Positions 8,533 to 17,722 of a stretch of 64,000 bases of DNA are shown here, piece by piece. The translations under genes were made by a program, and so were the position numbers. The notes under the pieces are model-generated. The model was not told the DNA's origin, did not search any database, and was given only the letters and a program-made list of their open reading frames with translations. This DNA comes from Caballeronia cordobensis (GTDB lineage Bacteria; Pseudomonadota; Gammaproteobacteria; Burkholderiales; Burkholderiaceae), in the NCBI RefSeq assembly GCF_001544575.2, contig NZ_FCNY02000015.1, positions 124,001 through 188,000 of the forward strand, given 5' to 3'. Each line of letters begins with the position of its first letter. Within the stretch, counting starts at the first letter, position 1.

Positions 8533-10034
8533 GCGCGCCCGTCGTTGAAGCGCTCGGCCTGACCAAGCGTTACGGCTCGACCGCCGCGCTCGCCGACGTC
8601 ACGATGCGCGTGCTGCCCGGCGAGTCCCACGCGCTCGTCGGGCGCAACGGCGCGGGTAAATCGACGCTCGTGTCGATGCTCACCGGCCTGCGCAAACCCG
8701 ACGCCGGCGAGATCCGGTTTGGCGGCCAGCCCGCGCCGCCGCTCGCGGACCGCGATGCGTGGCGCGAGCGCGTCGCGTGCGTCTACCAGCATTCGACGAT
8801 CATCCGCGAGTTGTCGGTGGCCGAGAACCTCTTCATCAACCGGCAACATCGGCGCGGCGGCGTGATCGACTGGCGCGCGATGCGCCGCGACGCCCGCGCG
8901 CTGCTCGATCACTGGAAGATTGACGTGCGCGAGGACGCACGCGCCGGCGATCTGACCGTCGAGGCACGGCAACTCGTCGAGATCGCGCGGGCGCTGTCGT
9001 ACGGCGCGCGTTTCATCATTCTCGACGAACCGACTGCACAGCTGGACGGCGAAGAGATCAAGCGTCTCTTCAGGCGTATCGAAGAGTTGCAGACAGAAGG
9101 CGTCACTTTTCTGTTCATTTCCCATCACTTGCAGGAAGTGTACGAAATCTGTCAGGCAGTGACCGTCCTGCGCGATGCGCGTCATATCGTCAGCGCGCCG
9201 GTCTCGGTTTTGCCGCGCGACAAGCTGATCGAAGCGATGACGGGCGAGCAGGGCGGTCTCGCCGTCGCCGATGCCGCCGCGCGTGCGCCTTTGCCCGCCG
9301 ATGCGGCGATCGCGCTGTCCGTGTCCGACCTTTGCGGCGACGACTACGCCAGAGTCGGCTTCCAGGTGCGGCGCGGCGAAGTCATCGGCCTCACGGGCGC
9401 GACAACGAGCGGCCGCACGAGCGTGGCGGAAGCGATCGCCGGTTTGAAGGCGCAGAAGAGTGGCGCAATCCGCGTCGATGGCCGCACGCTGCCGCCCGGC
9501 GATGTGCCCGCCGCGCTCGCGAACGGCGTCGGTTGTGTGCCGAAGGACCGTCATCGCGAGGGTCTGGTGCTGTCGCAATCCGTCGCGGAAAACGCCTCGA
9601 TGACCATCGCCCGCACGCTCGGCCGTTTCGGAATCGCCACGCCCGCGAAGAAAAACGCCTTCGGACGCCGCATGATCGCCGCGCTCGGCATCAAGACACC
9701 TGGACCCGACCACGAAGTGTCAGGCCTGTCGGGCGGCAATCAGCAGAAGGTCGTGATGGCCCGCGCGCTCGCCACCGATCCGAACGTGCTCGTGCTCATC
9801 GATCCGACCGCGGGCGTCGACGTGAAATCGAAGGAAGCGCTGCTCGGCGTCGTCGAACGCGTGCGCGAGGAAGGCAAGGCGGTGCTCGTCGTGTCCGGCG
9901 AGCTCGACGACCTGCGCACCTGCGACCGCGTGCTCGTCATGTTCCGAGGCGCGATCGCCGCCGAATTCCCTGCCGGATGGCAGGACCATGAACTCATCGC
10001 ATCCGTCGAAGGAGTGAGTCTCCATGAAGCATGA
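8529..10034 (+). CDS. Sugar ABC transporter, double ATP-binding protein (MglA/RbsA type)
   Basis: A 501-residue cytoplasmic ATPase with two fused nucleotide-binding domains. Domain 1 has a full Walker A (GRNGAGKST, about residues 38-46) and Walker B (FIILDEPTAQLD) but a degenerate signature (TVEARQLVEIARA). Domain 2 has a degenerate Walker A (GATTSGRTS) but a good signature (SGGNQQKVVMARAL) and LIDPTAGVD. That asymmetry is normal for CUT2-type importers. It overlaps the binding-protein gene by 4 bp and the permease gene by 11 bp, showing translational coupling. Confidence 0.94.
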   Translation: MSAPVVEALGLTKRYGSTAALADVTMRVLPGESHALVGRNGAGKSTLVSMLTGLRKPDAGEIRFGGQPAPPLADRDAWRERVACVYQHSTIIRELSVAENLFINRQHRRGGVIDWRAMRRDARALLDHWKIDVREDARAGDLTVEARQLVEIARALSYGARFIILDEPTAQLDGEEIKRLFRRIEELQTEGVTFLFISHHLQEVYEICQAVTVLRDARHIVSAPVSVLPRDKLIEAMTGEQGGLAVADAAARAPLPADAAIALSVSDLCGDDYARVGFQVRRGEVIGLTGATTSGRTSVAEAIAGLKAQKSGAIRVDGRTLPPGDVPAALANGVGCVPKDRHREGLVLSQSVAENASMTIARTLGRFGIATPAKKNAFGRRMIAALGIKTPGPDHEVSGLSGGNQQKVVMARALATDPNVLVLIDPTAGVDVKSKEALLGVVERVREEGKAVLVVSGELDDLRTCDRVLVMFRGAIAAEFPAGWQDHELIASVEGVSLHEA

Positions 10035-11046
10035 CGTTTCCAGTCCCGCGATGGCCGGCGTGCCGATGCAAAGGCAGCGCCCGCGCATCGAGCTCGCGCG
10101 CTTTCGCGATCTCGCGCTCGTGCCCGCGCTTGCGTTGCTGCTTGCGATCGGCGCGTTCGTCAGTCCGAGCTTTCTGACGCAGGCCAACCTCATCAGCATT
10201 CTCGGCGCGTCGGCGGCGCTCGCGCTCGTCGTGCTCGCCGAATCGCTGATCGTGCTGACGGGCAAATTCGACTTGTCGCTCGAATCGACGGTCGGCATCG
10301 CGCCCGCCGTCGGCGCGATGCTCGTGATGCCCGCGGCCTCATCGGGCTTCGGACTCGAATGGCCCGCGGTGGCCGGGCTTGCGGCGATCGTCGTCGTGGG
10401 CGCGCTGGTCGGTTTCGTCAACGGCTTTCTGGTCGTGCGGCTGCGGCTGAACGCGTTCATCGTCACGCTCGCCATGCTGATCGTGCTGCGCGGCATGCTC
10501 GTCGGCGCGACCAAAGGCGGCACGCTGTTCGACATGCCGCCGTCCTTCTTCACGCTCGCAACGACGCTCGTGCTCGGCCTGCCGCTCTCGGTCTGGCTCG
10601 CGGCGGTGGCGTTCGCGGTCGCGGCGCTCATGCTGCGCTATCACCGCCTCGGCCGCGCGCTCTATGCGATCGGCGGCAATCCGGAAGCGGCGCGCGCGGC
10701 GGGCATTCGCGTCGAACGCATCACATGGGGCGTGTTCGTGCTGGGCAGCGTGCTCGCGTCGATCGGCGGCTTGATCGTCACGGGCTACGTCGGCGCAATC
10801 AACGCGAATCAGGGCAACGGCATGATCTTCACGGTGTTCGCCGCGGCGGTCATCGGCGGCATTTCGCTCGACGGCGGCAAGGGCACGATGCTCGGCGCAC
10901 TGTCAGGCGTTTTGCTGTTGGGCGTCGTGCAAAACCTGCTGACACTTGCGCAAGTTCCGTCGTTCTGGATTCAGGCGATCTATGGCGCGATCATCCTCGG
11001 CTCGTTGATGGTGGCGCGGCTCGCGGGTGGCGAAGCGCAAAACTGA
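10024..11046 (+). CDS. Sugar ABC transporter permease (RbsC/AraH type)
   Basis: A 340-residue inner-membrane protein of the BPD_transp_2 family with about ten hydrophobic segments, beginning near residue 24 (LALVPALALLLAIGAFVSP). Family hallmarks are LTGKFDLSLESTVGIAP (about 78-95), GFVNGFLVVRLRLNAFIVTL (about 128-148) and AIGGNPEAARAAGIRV. It presumably forms a homodimeric channel for the sugar bound by the periplasmic protein. The gene begins inside the end of the ATPase gene. Confidence 0.93.
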   Translation: MKHDVSSPAMAGVPMQRQRPRIELARFRDLALVPALALLLAIGAFVSPSFLTQANLISILGASAALALVVLAESLIVLTGKFDLSLESTVGIAPAVGAMLVMPAASSGFGLEWPAVAGLAAIVVVGALVGFVNGFLVVRLRLNAFIVTLAMLIVLRGMLVGATKGGTLFDMPPSFFTLATTLVLGLPLSVWLAAVAFAVAALMLRYHRLGRALYAIGGNPEAARAAGIRVERITWGVFVLGSVLASIGGLIVTGYVGAINANQGNGMIFTVFAAAVIGGISLDGGKGTMLGALSGVLLLGVVQNLLTLAQVPSFWIQAIYGAIILGSLMVARLAGGEAQN

Positions 11047-11055
11047 GAGACACAC

Positions 11056-11373
11056 ATGCAAGGAAACACCGATCCGCGCCTCATTCTGCTGAGCCCGGAA
11101 GACAACTGCCTGATCGCCGCCGCGCGTTTGCCGGCGGGCGAAACGCTGATGATCGAAGGCGCGCCGGTCACGCTCGCGACGACCATCGAACTTGCGCACA
11201 AGATCGCGCGGCGCGCGTTGTCGAAGGACGACAAGGTGCTGCGCTACGGCGCGATCATCGGTCACGTCAATGTCGATGTGGCGTGCGGGGAGCATCTGCA
11301 TACGCACAATCTGGACAGCGACTACATTCCCACTTACACGCACGACGCCGGACACGCCTACGTGCAGCACTGA
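11056..11373 (+). CDS. UxaA-family dehydratase, small SAF-domain subunit
   Basis: A 105-residue protein that matches the N-terminal SAF domain of altronate/galactarate dehydratases, here as a separate polypeptide. Motifs: LPAGETLMIEGAP, TTIELAHKIARRAL, KVLRYGAIIGHVNVDVACGE, HTHNLDSDY. It sits 9 bp after the permease stop and 8 bp before the large subunit, so the two subunits are almost certainly co-translated. The likely reaction is dehydration of L-fuconate to 2-keto-3-deoxy-L-fuconate. The substrate is inferred from the neighbours. Confidence 0.82.
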   Translation: MQGNTDPRLILLSPEDNCLIAAARLPAGETLMIEGAPVTLATTIELAHKIARRALSKDDKVLRYGAIIGHVNVDVACGEHLHTHNLDSDYIPTYTHDAGHAYVQH

Positions 11374-11381
11374 ACACTTCC

Positions 11382-12650
11382 ATGAACACTTCCGTACTGC
11401 AAGGCTATCTCCGCGCGGATGGCCGCAAAGGAATCCGCAATGTCGTCGCGGTGGCGTATCTCGTCGAATGCGCGCATCACGTTGCGCGCGAGATCGTCGC
11501 GCAGTTTCGTCCTTCGTTCGACGATTTCGATGCCGCCGCGCACGATGACGCACCGCCCGTGCATCTGATCGGCTTTCCGGGTTGCTATCCGAACAGTTAC
11601 GCGGAAAAGATGCTGGAGCGCATCTGCACGCATCCGAATGTCGGCGCGGTGCTGTTCGTGTCGCTCGGCTGCGAAAGCATGAACAAGCACTATCTCGCCG
11701 ATGTCGTGCGCGCGAGCGGCCGCCCCGCCGCCGTGCTGACGATTCAGGAGAAAGGCGGCACGCGCAGCACGATCCAGAACGGGCTCGACTGGGTGCGCGA
11801 GGCGCGCGCGACGCTCGCCGCGCAACCCAAAGTGCCGATGGCGCTCGATGAACTGATCGTCGGCACGATCTGCGGCGGCTCCGACGGCACGAGCGGCATC
11901 ACGGCGAATCCGGCGGTGGGCCGCGCCTTCGATGCGTTCATCGATGCGGGCGCGTCGTGCATCTTCGAGGAAACGGGCGAGCTCGTCGGCTGCGAGTTCC
12001 ATATGAAGCGGCGCGCGGCGCGGCCCGAACTCGGCGACGCGATCGTCGAATGCGTGCAAAAAGCCGCGCGCTATTACACGACGATGGGCCACGGCTCGTT
12101 CTCGGTCGGCAACGCGGACGGCGGGCTGACGACGCAGGAAGAGAAATCGCTCGGCGCGTACTCGAAGAGCGGGGCATCGCCGATTGTCGGCATCATCAAG
12201 CCGGGCGACGTGCCGCCGACCGGCGGGCTTTATCTGCTCGATGTCGTTCCGGACGGCGAACCGCGCTTCGGCTTTCCGAACATCAGCGACAACGCGGAGA
12301 TCGGCGAGCTGATCGCGTGCGGCTGTCACGTGATCCTGTTCACGACCGGGCGCGGCTCGGTGGTCGGCTCGGCGATCTCGCCGGTCATCAAGGTCTGCGC
12401 GAATCCGAACACCTATCGCAACCTGTCCGGCGACATGGACGTCGACGCCGGCCGCATCCTCGAAGGCCGCGCGACGCTCGACGAAGTGGGCCGCGAGATC
12501 GTCGACGTCACGCTCGCGGTGGCGGCGGGCGCGGCGTCGAAATCCGAGTCGCTCGGGCATCAGGAATTCATCCTGACTTACAAAACCTTCGAGCCGGTCG
12601 GCCCGGCGTGTTTGCCGGTCAGCGCACGACGCGTTACTGTGGCGGCTTGA
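11382..12650 (+). CDS. UxaA-family dehydratase, large catalytic subunit (probable L-fuconate dehydratase)
   Basis: A 422-residue protein with the C-terminal domains of altronate dehydratase: LQGYLRADGRKGIRNVVAV at the N-terminus, GFPGCYPN, GTICGGSDGTSGITANPAVG (about residues 164-183) and TTGRGSVVGSAISPVIKVCA near the C-terminus. Family members are metal-dependent sugar-acid dehydratases. The following lactonase, dehydrogenase and FAH-type hydrolase fit the fucose route. The open frame extends far upstream inside the permease gene, but the ATG at 11382 is the one consistent with the family's N-terminus. Classic fuconate dehydratases belong to the enolase superfamily, so this is a non-homologous replacement. 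Confidence 0.85.
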   Translation: MNTSVLQGYLRADGRKGIRNVVAVAYLVECAHHVAREIVAQFRPSFDDFDAAAHDDAPPVHLIGFPGCYPNSYAEKMLERICTHPNVGAVLFVSLGCESMNKHYLADVVRASGRPAAVLTIQEKGGTRSTIQNGLDWVREARATLAAQPKVPMALDELIVGTICGGSDGTSGITANPAVGRAFDAFIDAGASCIFEETGELVGCEFHMKRRAARPELGDAIVECVQKAARYYTTMGHGSFSVGNADGGLTTQEEKSLGAYSKSGASPIVGIIKPGDVPPTGGLYLLDVVPDGEPRFGFPNISDNAEIGELIACGCHVILFTTGRGSVVGSAISPVIKVCANPNTYRNLSGDMDVDAGRILEGRATLDEVGREIVDVTLAVAAGAASKSESLGHQEFILTYKTFEPVGPACLPVSARRVTVAA

Positions 12651-12684
12651 GTTTCGCCATCTAAAAATCATTCGAGGTTTGCAG

Positions 12685-13734
12685 ATGACCACAGGAACGC
12701 AGCAGGCAGTTTCCCGCCGGCGCACGGTGGGCCGCACGGCGCTGGAGGTCACGGCGCTCTCGCTCGGCACCGCGCCGCTCGGCGGGCTGTATCACGAACT
12801 GACGGAAGACGAGGCGCGCGCGACCGTCGATGCCGCGTGGCAGGCCGGCATCCGCTTTTTCGATACCGCGCCGCATTACGGCCACACGAAGGCGGAACAT
12901 CGTCTCGGCGATGCGATGCGGCACCATCCGCGCGGCGACTTCGTGCTCTCGACCAAAGTGGGCCGGCGCTTCGTTCCGCGCACGACGCCCTACGACGGCA
13001 GCGAAGGCTGGGCGGCGCCGCTGCCGTTCCAGGCGATCTACGACTACAGCTACGACGGCATTCTGCGTTCTTTCGAGGACAGCCAGATGCGGCTCGGCAT
13101 GATCGATATCGATATCGTGCTGATTCACGATATCGGCCGCGTCACGCACGGCGACGCGAACTCGCATTACTGGAAGCAACTGGTCGATGAAGGCGGATTT
13201 CGCGCACTCGAAGAGTTGAAGCAATCGCGCGGCGTGAAAGCGGTCGGCCTCGGCGTGAACGAAGGCGCAGCGGTGCAGGAGGCGATGGCGGAATTCGATA
13301 TCGACTGCGCGCTGCTCGCGGGCCGCTACACGCTGCTCGAACAAAATACCCTCGACGATCTATTGCCCGAATGCGAGAAGCGCGGCGTGAGCATCTTGCT
13401 CGGCGGCGCGTTCAACTCGGGCATTCTCGCGCGCGGTCTCGATACGAACGCGCACGGCGACCTCAAGTTCAATTACGGCGACGCGCCGAAAGAGATCGTC
13501 GAACGCGTCGGCAAGCTGGAGCGCGTGTGCCGCGAACATGGCGTCGCGCTTTCGACGGCGGCTATCCAGTTTCCTTATGCGCATAAAGTCGTGGCCACGG
13601 TGCTGATGGGCGCGCGCACGCCCGGCGAAGTGCGCGAGAACGCGGCATCGTTCGCGACGCCGGTTCCGTCCGCTTTGTGGGACGCGTTGCGCGCCGAGGG
13701 CCTGCTTCATGCGAGCGCGCCGGTGCCGCGATGA
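12685..13734 (+). CDS. Aldo/keto reductase, probable L-fucose (D-threo-aldose) 1-dehydrogenase
   Basis: A 349-residue NAD(P)-dependent oxidoreductase of the AKR superfamily. The catalytic tetrad is visible: Asp and Tyr in FFDTAPHYGHTKAE, Lys in VLSTKVGR and His in VLIHDIG. Its length and the start RTALEVTALSLGTAPLGG match L-fucose/D-arabinose dehydrogenases. It would oxidise L-fucose to the lactone, and the lactonase gene overlaps it by 4 bp. The ATG follows a GAGG motif. A parS-like palindrome falls inside the coding sequence near residue 300 (FPYAHKVV). Confidence 0.85.
   Translation: MTTGTQQAVSRRRTVGRTALEVTALSLGTAPLGGLYHELTEDEARATVDAAWQAGIRFFDTAPHYGHTKAEHRLGDAMRHHPRGDFVLSTKVGRRFVPRTTPYDGSEGWAAPLPFQAIYDYSYDGILRSFEDSQMRLGMIDIDIVLIHDIGRVTHGDANSHYWKQLVDEGGFRALEELKQSRGVKAVGLGVNEGAAVQEAMAEFDIDCALLAGRYTLLEQNTLDDLLPECEKRGVSILLGGAFNSGILARGLDTNAHGDLKFNYGDAPKEIVERVGKLERVCREHGVALSTAAIQFPYAHKVVATVLMGARTPGEVRENAASFATPVPSALWDALRAEGLLHASAPVPR
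13575..13586. promoter_or_regulatory. Isolated parS-like core inside the aldo/keto reductase gene
   Basis: TTATGCGCATAA is a perfect 12-bp palindrome continuing as AAGTC on the right, but the left flank is CC rather than CT. It is about 7.7 kb from the nearest other copy and lies in coding sequence. It may bind ParB weakly, or be chance. Confidence 0.45.
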
Positions 13735-14588
13735 ACACGCAAACGCAGACGCAAACACACATCGATGCGCACCAGCACTACTGGGACCCGGCACGCGGCG
13801 ATTATGGCTGGCTCACGCCGGAGATGAAGCCGCTGTATCGCGTTTTCGACCCGGACGATCTCGCACCGCTGCGCAAGGCAACAGGCATAGCACGCACAGT
13901 CGTCGTGCAAGCCGCGCCGACCGTCGATGAAACGCGTTACTTGCTCGATCTCGCCCGCGCCGACGATTCGATCGCGGGCGTCGTCGGCTGGGTGCCGCTC
14001 GATTCGATCGATGCGGCATCGATCATCGACGAATTCGCCCGCGAGCCGAAGTTCAAGGCCGTGCGCCCGATGCTGCAGGATTTGCCCGACGATGCGTGGA
14101 TCGAACACGCCCCGCGCGCGGATGCCGTCGAACGGCTGATCGATCTCGATCTCGCCTTCGACGCATTGATTTTCGCGCGGCATGTTCCGTCGATCGTGAC
14201 GTTCGCGGGGCGCTATCCGAAGCTCAGGATCGTCGTCGATCATGGCGCGAAACCGCCGATCCGCGATGGCGCCGAAGGCTGGCAACCCTGGGCCGACGGC
14301 ATCGCGCAACTCGCCGCATTACCGCAAAATCTTCGCTGCAAACTTTCCGGCCTGGCGACGGAATCGAAGGAAAACTGGCGCGACGAAACCTTAAGACCTT
14401 ACGTCGCGCATCTTCTCGAACATTTCGGACCGCAACGTCTGATGTGGGGCAGCGACTGGCCGGTGTTGAACCTGAACGGAAACTACCGCGACTGGCACGC
14501 CACCGTCCAAAACCTCACGTCGCATCTCGAAAAAGCCGATCAGGACGCGATTTTCGGCGGAAACGCCCGCGCGTTCTATCGTATTTGA
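13731..14588 (+). CDS. Amidohydrolase-family lactonase, probable L-fuconolactonase
   Basis: A 285-residue COG3618-type amidohydrolase. The metal-binding start IDAHQHYWDP is at about residues 9-18, IVVDHGAKPP at about 166 and the terminal MWGSDWPVLN motif near 239. It would open L-fucono-lactone to L-fuconate. The start overlaps the reductase stop (ATGA), showing coupling. Related Burkholderia enzymes are known to act on L-fucono-1,5-lactone, which supports the substrate guess. Confidence 0.86.
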   Translation: MNTQTQTQTHIDAHQHYWDPARGDYGWLTPEMKPLYRVFDPDDLAPLRKATGIARTVVVQAAPTVDETRYLLDLARADDSIAGVVGWVPLDSIDAASIIDEFAREPKFKAVRPMLQDLPDDAWIEHAPRADAVERLIDLDLAFDALIFARHVPSIVTFAGRYPKLRIVVDHGAKPPIRDGAEGWQPWADGIAQLAALPQNLRCKLSGLATESKENWRDETLRPYVAHLLEHFGPQRLMWGSDWPVLNLNGNYRDWHATVQNLTSHLEKADQDAIFGGNARAFYRI

Positions 14589-14639
14589 TCGGCTGCTATA
14601 CCCGGCATGTCTCAAAAACACATTCGACTGGAGCAGTAG

Positions 14640-15383
14640 ATGGTACAAAGACTGGCAGGCAAGACGGCGCTCATCACGGCGGCGGGACAAGGCATCGGCC
14701 TCGCGACGGCCGAGCTTTTCGCGAAGGAGGGCGCGCGCGTCATCGCAACCGACATTCGCACGGAATCGCTCGAAGGCAAGCCTTTCGAGGTGAAGCGGCT
14801 CGACGTGCGCGACGCGCAGGCGATCAACGCGCTCGCCGACGAAATCGGCCCGATCGACGTGCTGTTCAACTGCGCGGGCTTCGTGCACGCCGGCTCGATT
14901 CTCGAGGCGAGCGAGGACGACTGGGATTTCGCCTTCGACCTGAACGCAAAGGCGATGTACCGGACGATCCGCGCGTTTCTGCCGAAAATGCTGGAGAAGG
15001 GCGGCGGCTCGATCATCAACATGTCGTCGGCGGCGTCGAGCGTGAAGGGCGTGGCGAACCGCTTCGTATATGGCGCGTCGAAGGCGGCCGTGATCGGTCT
15101 CACCAAGTCCGTCGCCGCGGATTTCGTCACGCGCGGCGTGCGTTGCAACGCGATCTGCCCCGGCACGGTGGAATCGCCGTCGCTCAAGGACCGCATCGCC
15201 GAGCAGGCGAAAGCGCAGGGCGCGAGCGTGGAGCAGATTCAGGCCGCGTTCGTTGCGCGTCAGCCGATGGGCCGCGTCGGCCGCGCCGAGGAAATCGCCG
15301 CGCTGGCGCTTTATCTCGGCTCGGACGAATCGTCGTTCACGACGGGCCAGATTCATATAATCGATGGCGGCTGGTCCAACTGA
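14640..15383 (+). CDS. SDR-family dehydrogenase, probable 2-keto-3-deoxy-L-fuconate dehydrogenase
   Basis: A 247-residue short-chain dehydrogenase. The cofactor loop is TAAGQGIGLATAELFAKEG (about residues 13-31), NCAGF follows at about 77, the catalytic Ser is in INMSSAASSVKG and the Tyr-Lys pair is in YGASKAAV. The acidic residue in VIATDIRTE at the end of strand 2 suggests NAD preference. It would oxidise the C4 hydroxyl to give the 2,4-diketo acid cleaved by the next gene product. GGAG lies 7 bases before the ATG. Confidence 0.87.
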   Translation: MVQRLAGKTALITAAGQGIGLATAELFAKEGARVIATDIRTESLEGKPFEVKRLDVRDAQAINALADEIGPIDVLFNCAGFVHAGSILEASEDDWDFAFDLNAKAMYRTIRAFLPKMLEKGGGSIINMSSAASSVKGVANRFVYGASKAAVIGLTKSVAADFVTRGVRCNAICPGTVESPSLKDRIAEQAKAQGASVEQIQAAFVARQPMGRVGRAEEIAALALYLGSDESSFTTGQIHIIDGGWSN

Positions 15384-15422
15384 CCGATCGCTCAATCTTT
15401 TCGAAACAGGAGATCAAATCAG

Positions 15423-16271
15423 ATGAAGCTGCTTCGTTACGGCCCCAAGGGTCAGGAAAAACCGGGTCTGCTCGACGCCGAGGGCCAGATTCGCGACCTG
15501 TCGAAGGTCGTGGATGACATCGCCGGCGCGACGCTGACCGAAGCGGGCCTGGCGAAACTGCGCGGTGTGGATGTTGCGACGCTGCCCGTGGTCGATGGCA
15601 ATCCGCGCATCGGGCCGTGTGTCGGGCGCGTCGGCAAGATGGTGTGCATCGGGCTGAACTACGCGGACCACGCGGCGGAATCGAATCTGCCCGTGCCGAC
15701 CGAGCCGGTCATCTTCAACAAATGGACGAGCGCGATCTGCGGTCCGAACGACAACGTCGAAATTCCGCGCAACTCGGTCAAGACCGACTGGGAAGTCGAA
15801 TTGGGCGTGGTGATCGGCCGGTCAGCGAAGTACATCGATGAAGCGAACGCACTCGATTACGTCGCGGGCTATTGCGTGATCAACGACGTTTCCGAGCGCG
15901 AGTGGCAGCTCGAACACGGCACGCAATGGGACAAGGGCAAGGGCTTCGACACGTTCGGCCCGATCGGTCCCTGGCTCGTCACGAAGGACGAAATCGCCGA
16001 TCCGCAGAAGCTCGATCTGTGGCTCGAAGTCGACGGCAAGCGCTATCAGAACGGCAACACGAAGACCATGGTCTTCACGGTCGCGCAACTGGTCGCGTAT
16101 CTGTCGAAGGTGATGAGCCTGCAGCCGGGCGATGTCATTTCGACGGGCACGCCGCCGGGCGTGGGCATGGGCGTGAAGCCGAACGCCGTCTACCTGAAAG
16201 CGGGACAGACGGTGCGCCTCGGCATTCAGGGCCTCGGCGAGCAGCAACAGAAGACCGTCGCGGCGCAATAA
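15423..16271 (+). CDS. Fumarylacetoacetate hydrolase-family protein, probable 2,4-diketo-3-deoxy-L-fuconate hydrolase
   Basis: A 282-residue FAH-fold hydrolase. The core begins at CIGLNYADHAAE (about residue 77); metal ligands are expected in DWEVELGVVIGR (about 122-133) and the KGFDTFGPIGPWLV segment; MSLQPGDVISTGTPPGVGMG is the usual family signature. It would cleave the diketo acid to pyruvate and L-lactate, ending the pathway. AGGAG precedes the ATG, and a good hairpin terminator follows the stop, so this is the last gene of the operon. Confidence 0.88.
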   Translation: MKLLRYGPKGQEKPGLLDAEGQIRDLSKVVDDIAGATLTEAGLAKLRGVDVATLPVVDGNPRIGPCVGRVGKMVCIGLNYADHAAESNLPVPTEPVIFNKWTSAICGPNDNVEIPRNSVKTDWEVELGVVIGRSAKYIDEANALDYVAGYCVINDVSEREWQLEHGTQWDKGKGFDTFGPIGPWLVTKDEIADPQKLDLWLEVDGKRYQNGNTKTMVFTVAQLVAYLSKVMSLQPGDVISTGTPPGVGMGVKPNAVYLKAGQTVRLGIQGLGEQQQKTVAAQ

Positions 16272-16294
16272 ACCGCGTCATTCCTGCTTCAAAG

Positions 16295-16332
16295 GCCCGC
16301 CGCTGCAAAGCGCGCGGGCTTCTCTATCTCTC
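16295..16332 (+). terminator. Rho-independent-like terminator of the sugar operon
   Basis: GCCCGC (16295-16300) plus CGCT pair with AGCG and GCGGGC (16314-16319), with a GCAA loop and one bulged C, followed by a pyrimidine-rich TTCTCTATCTCTCT tail. It lies 24 bp after the last catabolic gene. Confidence 0.75.
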
Positions 16333-16463
16333 TAGCGTTCAGCGCGAAAACTGAACCGCATCACATTGTTCGGCCACACCGGCAACTCTGTTCAAGTCGC
16401 GGCGCTTTTTCCGAAGCGCAACGCGGCCTAGAGTGTCAGGCCTGAATCCAGCATCAATTCATC

Positions 16464-17702
16464 ATGCATATCGATACACCAGCAACGCCAGCGTCGTCGG
16501 CGGGCATGTCAACGTCCGTGCGGCAGTGGCTTTCGGTCATCGCGGTGGCGGTGAGCGCGTTCGCGTTCGTGACAGCCGAGTTCCTGCCCGTCGGATTACT
16601 GCCGCAAATCGCGCACGACCTCGACGTGTCGAACGGCGTCGCGGGCCTCATGGTCACGATTCCGGGCGTCATGGCCGCGATCTTCGCGCCGACGCTCATC
16701 GTCAGCGCCGGGCGCATGGACCGTCGATACGTCTTCCTGATGCTGACCGCGGTGCTGCTGATCGCGAACATCGTGTGCGCGATCGCGACGAACCTTCCGG
16801 TCATGCTCGTCGGACGCGCCTTGCTCGGCGCCGCGCTGGGCGGCTTCTGGACGCTCGCCACCGCGGCCGCGCCACGACTCGTGCAGGCCAGGGACGCGGC
16901 CAAGGCGACCGCCACCATCCTCACCGGCGTGACCTTCGCCACCGTCATCGGCGTGCCGCTCGGGACGTTCATCGCGTCGTTCGCATCATGGCGCGCGTCG
17001 TTCGCGGCCACGGCGGGACTGGTCGCGGTGGCGTTCGTCGCACAGGTGCTGCTCGTGCCGTCGCTGCCGTCGGCATCGGCTTTGCGCCTGGCCAGTTTCA
17101 GGACGCTGCTCGGCCGGTCTCATACGCGCCTGAGCCTGCTGATGGTCGCGCTCGTCTTCGGCGCGCATTTCTCGACGTACACCTACATCGCACCGTTGCT
17201 CGAACAGGACTTTTCGCTGAGCGCGATCACCTTCCTGCTCTTCGGGTTCGGCCTCATCGGCTTCTTCTCCAACGCGCTGATGTCGATGATCGTCTCGGAC
17301 CATCTCAAGAAATCCGTCGCCGCGATGGTCCTGCTGCTGCTCGCGGCCCTGTCGTCGATGCTGCTGCTCGAACATTCGGGCATCGGCGAAACGGCCGGAA
17401 TGCTGCTGTGGGGCGTCGCGTTCGGCGCGCTGCCGCTGTGCTTCAGCGTCTGGATTCAGCGCGGGACGGCGGATGCGCCGGAAGCCGGCTCCGCCATGTT
17501 CGTGAGCATCATTCAGGTGGCGATCGCCGCCGGCTCGGCGGTGGGCGGCACGATCGTCGATCGCGCGGGCGTGCGCGCGGACTTCATGCTCGGACTCGCG
17601 CTCGCCCTGCTGGGCCTCGTGACATTGCAACGGCTCGCGGCCCTGGAGCGCGCCGTCAAGGTACGTTCATTCGACCGGACCTGCGACGCGTCGATCGAAT
17701 GA
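16464..17702 (+). CDS. MFS transporter, DHA1 (sugar-efflux/AraJ-like) type
   Basis: A 412-residue membrane protein with twelve predicted segments. The first begins near residue 22 (LSVIAVAVSAFAFVTAEFLP), and GLLPQIAHDLDVSNGVAGLM and GRALLGAALGGFWTLAT are typical of proton-driven efflux pumps of the AraJ/SotB group. It is probably not in the sugar operon because a terminator intervenes. The substrate cannot be told from sequence. Confidence 0.85.
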   Translation: MHIDTPATPASSAGMSTSVRQWLSVIAVAVSAFAFVTAEFLPVGLLPQIAHDLDVSNGVAGLMVTIPGVMAAIFAPTLIVSAGRMDRRYVFLMLTAVLLIANIVCAIATNLPVMLVGRALLGAALGGFWTLATAAAPRLVQARDAAKATATILTGVTFATVIGVPLGTFIASFASWRASFAATAGLVAVAFVAQVLLVPSLPSASALRLASFRTLLGRSHTRLSLLMVALVFGAHFSTYTYIAPLLEQDFSLSAITFLLFGFGLIGFFSNALMSMIVSDHLKKSVAAMVLLLLAALSSMLLLEHSGIGETAGMLLWGVAFGALPLCFSVWIQRGTADAPEAGSAMFVSIIQVAIAAGSAVGGTIVDRAGVRADFMLGLALALLGLVTLQRLAALERAVKVRSFDRTCDASIE

Positions 17703-17722
17703 CGCATCGGCCGTGATGGCGC

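Noticed and set aside
10359..11381. Upstream extension of the UxaA large-subunit frame through the permease and small-subunit genes
   Set aside because: The extension is Arg/Gly-rich shadow sequence; the family N-terminus begins at 11382.
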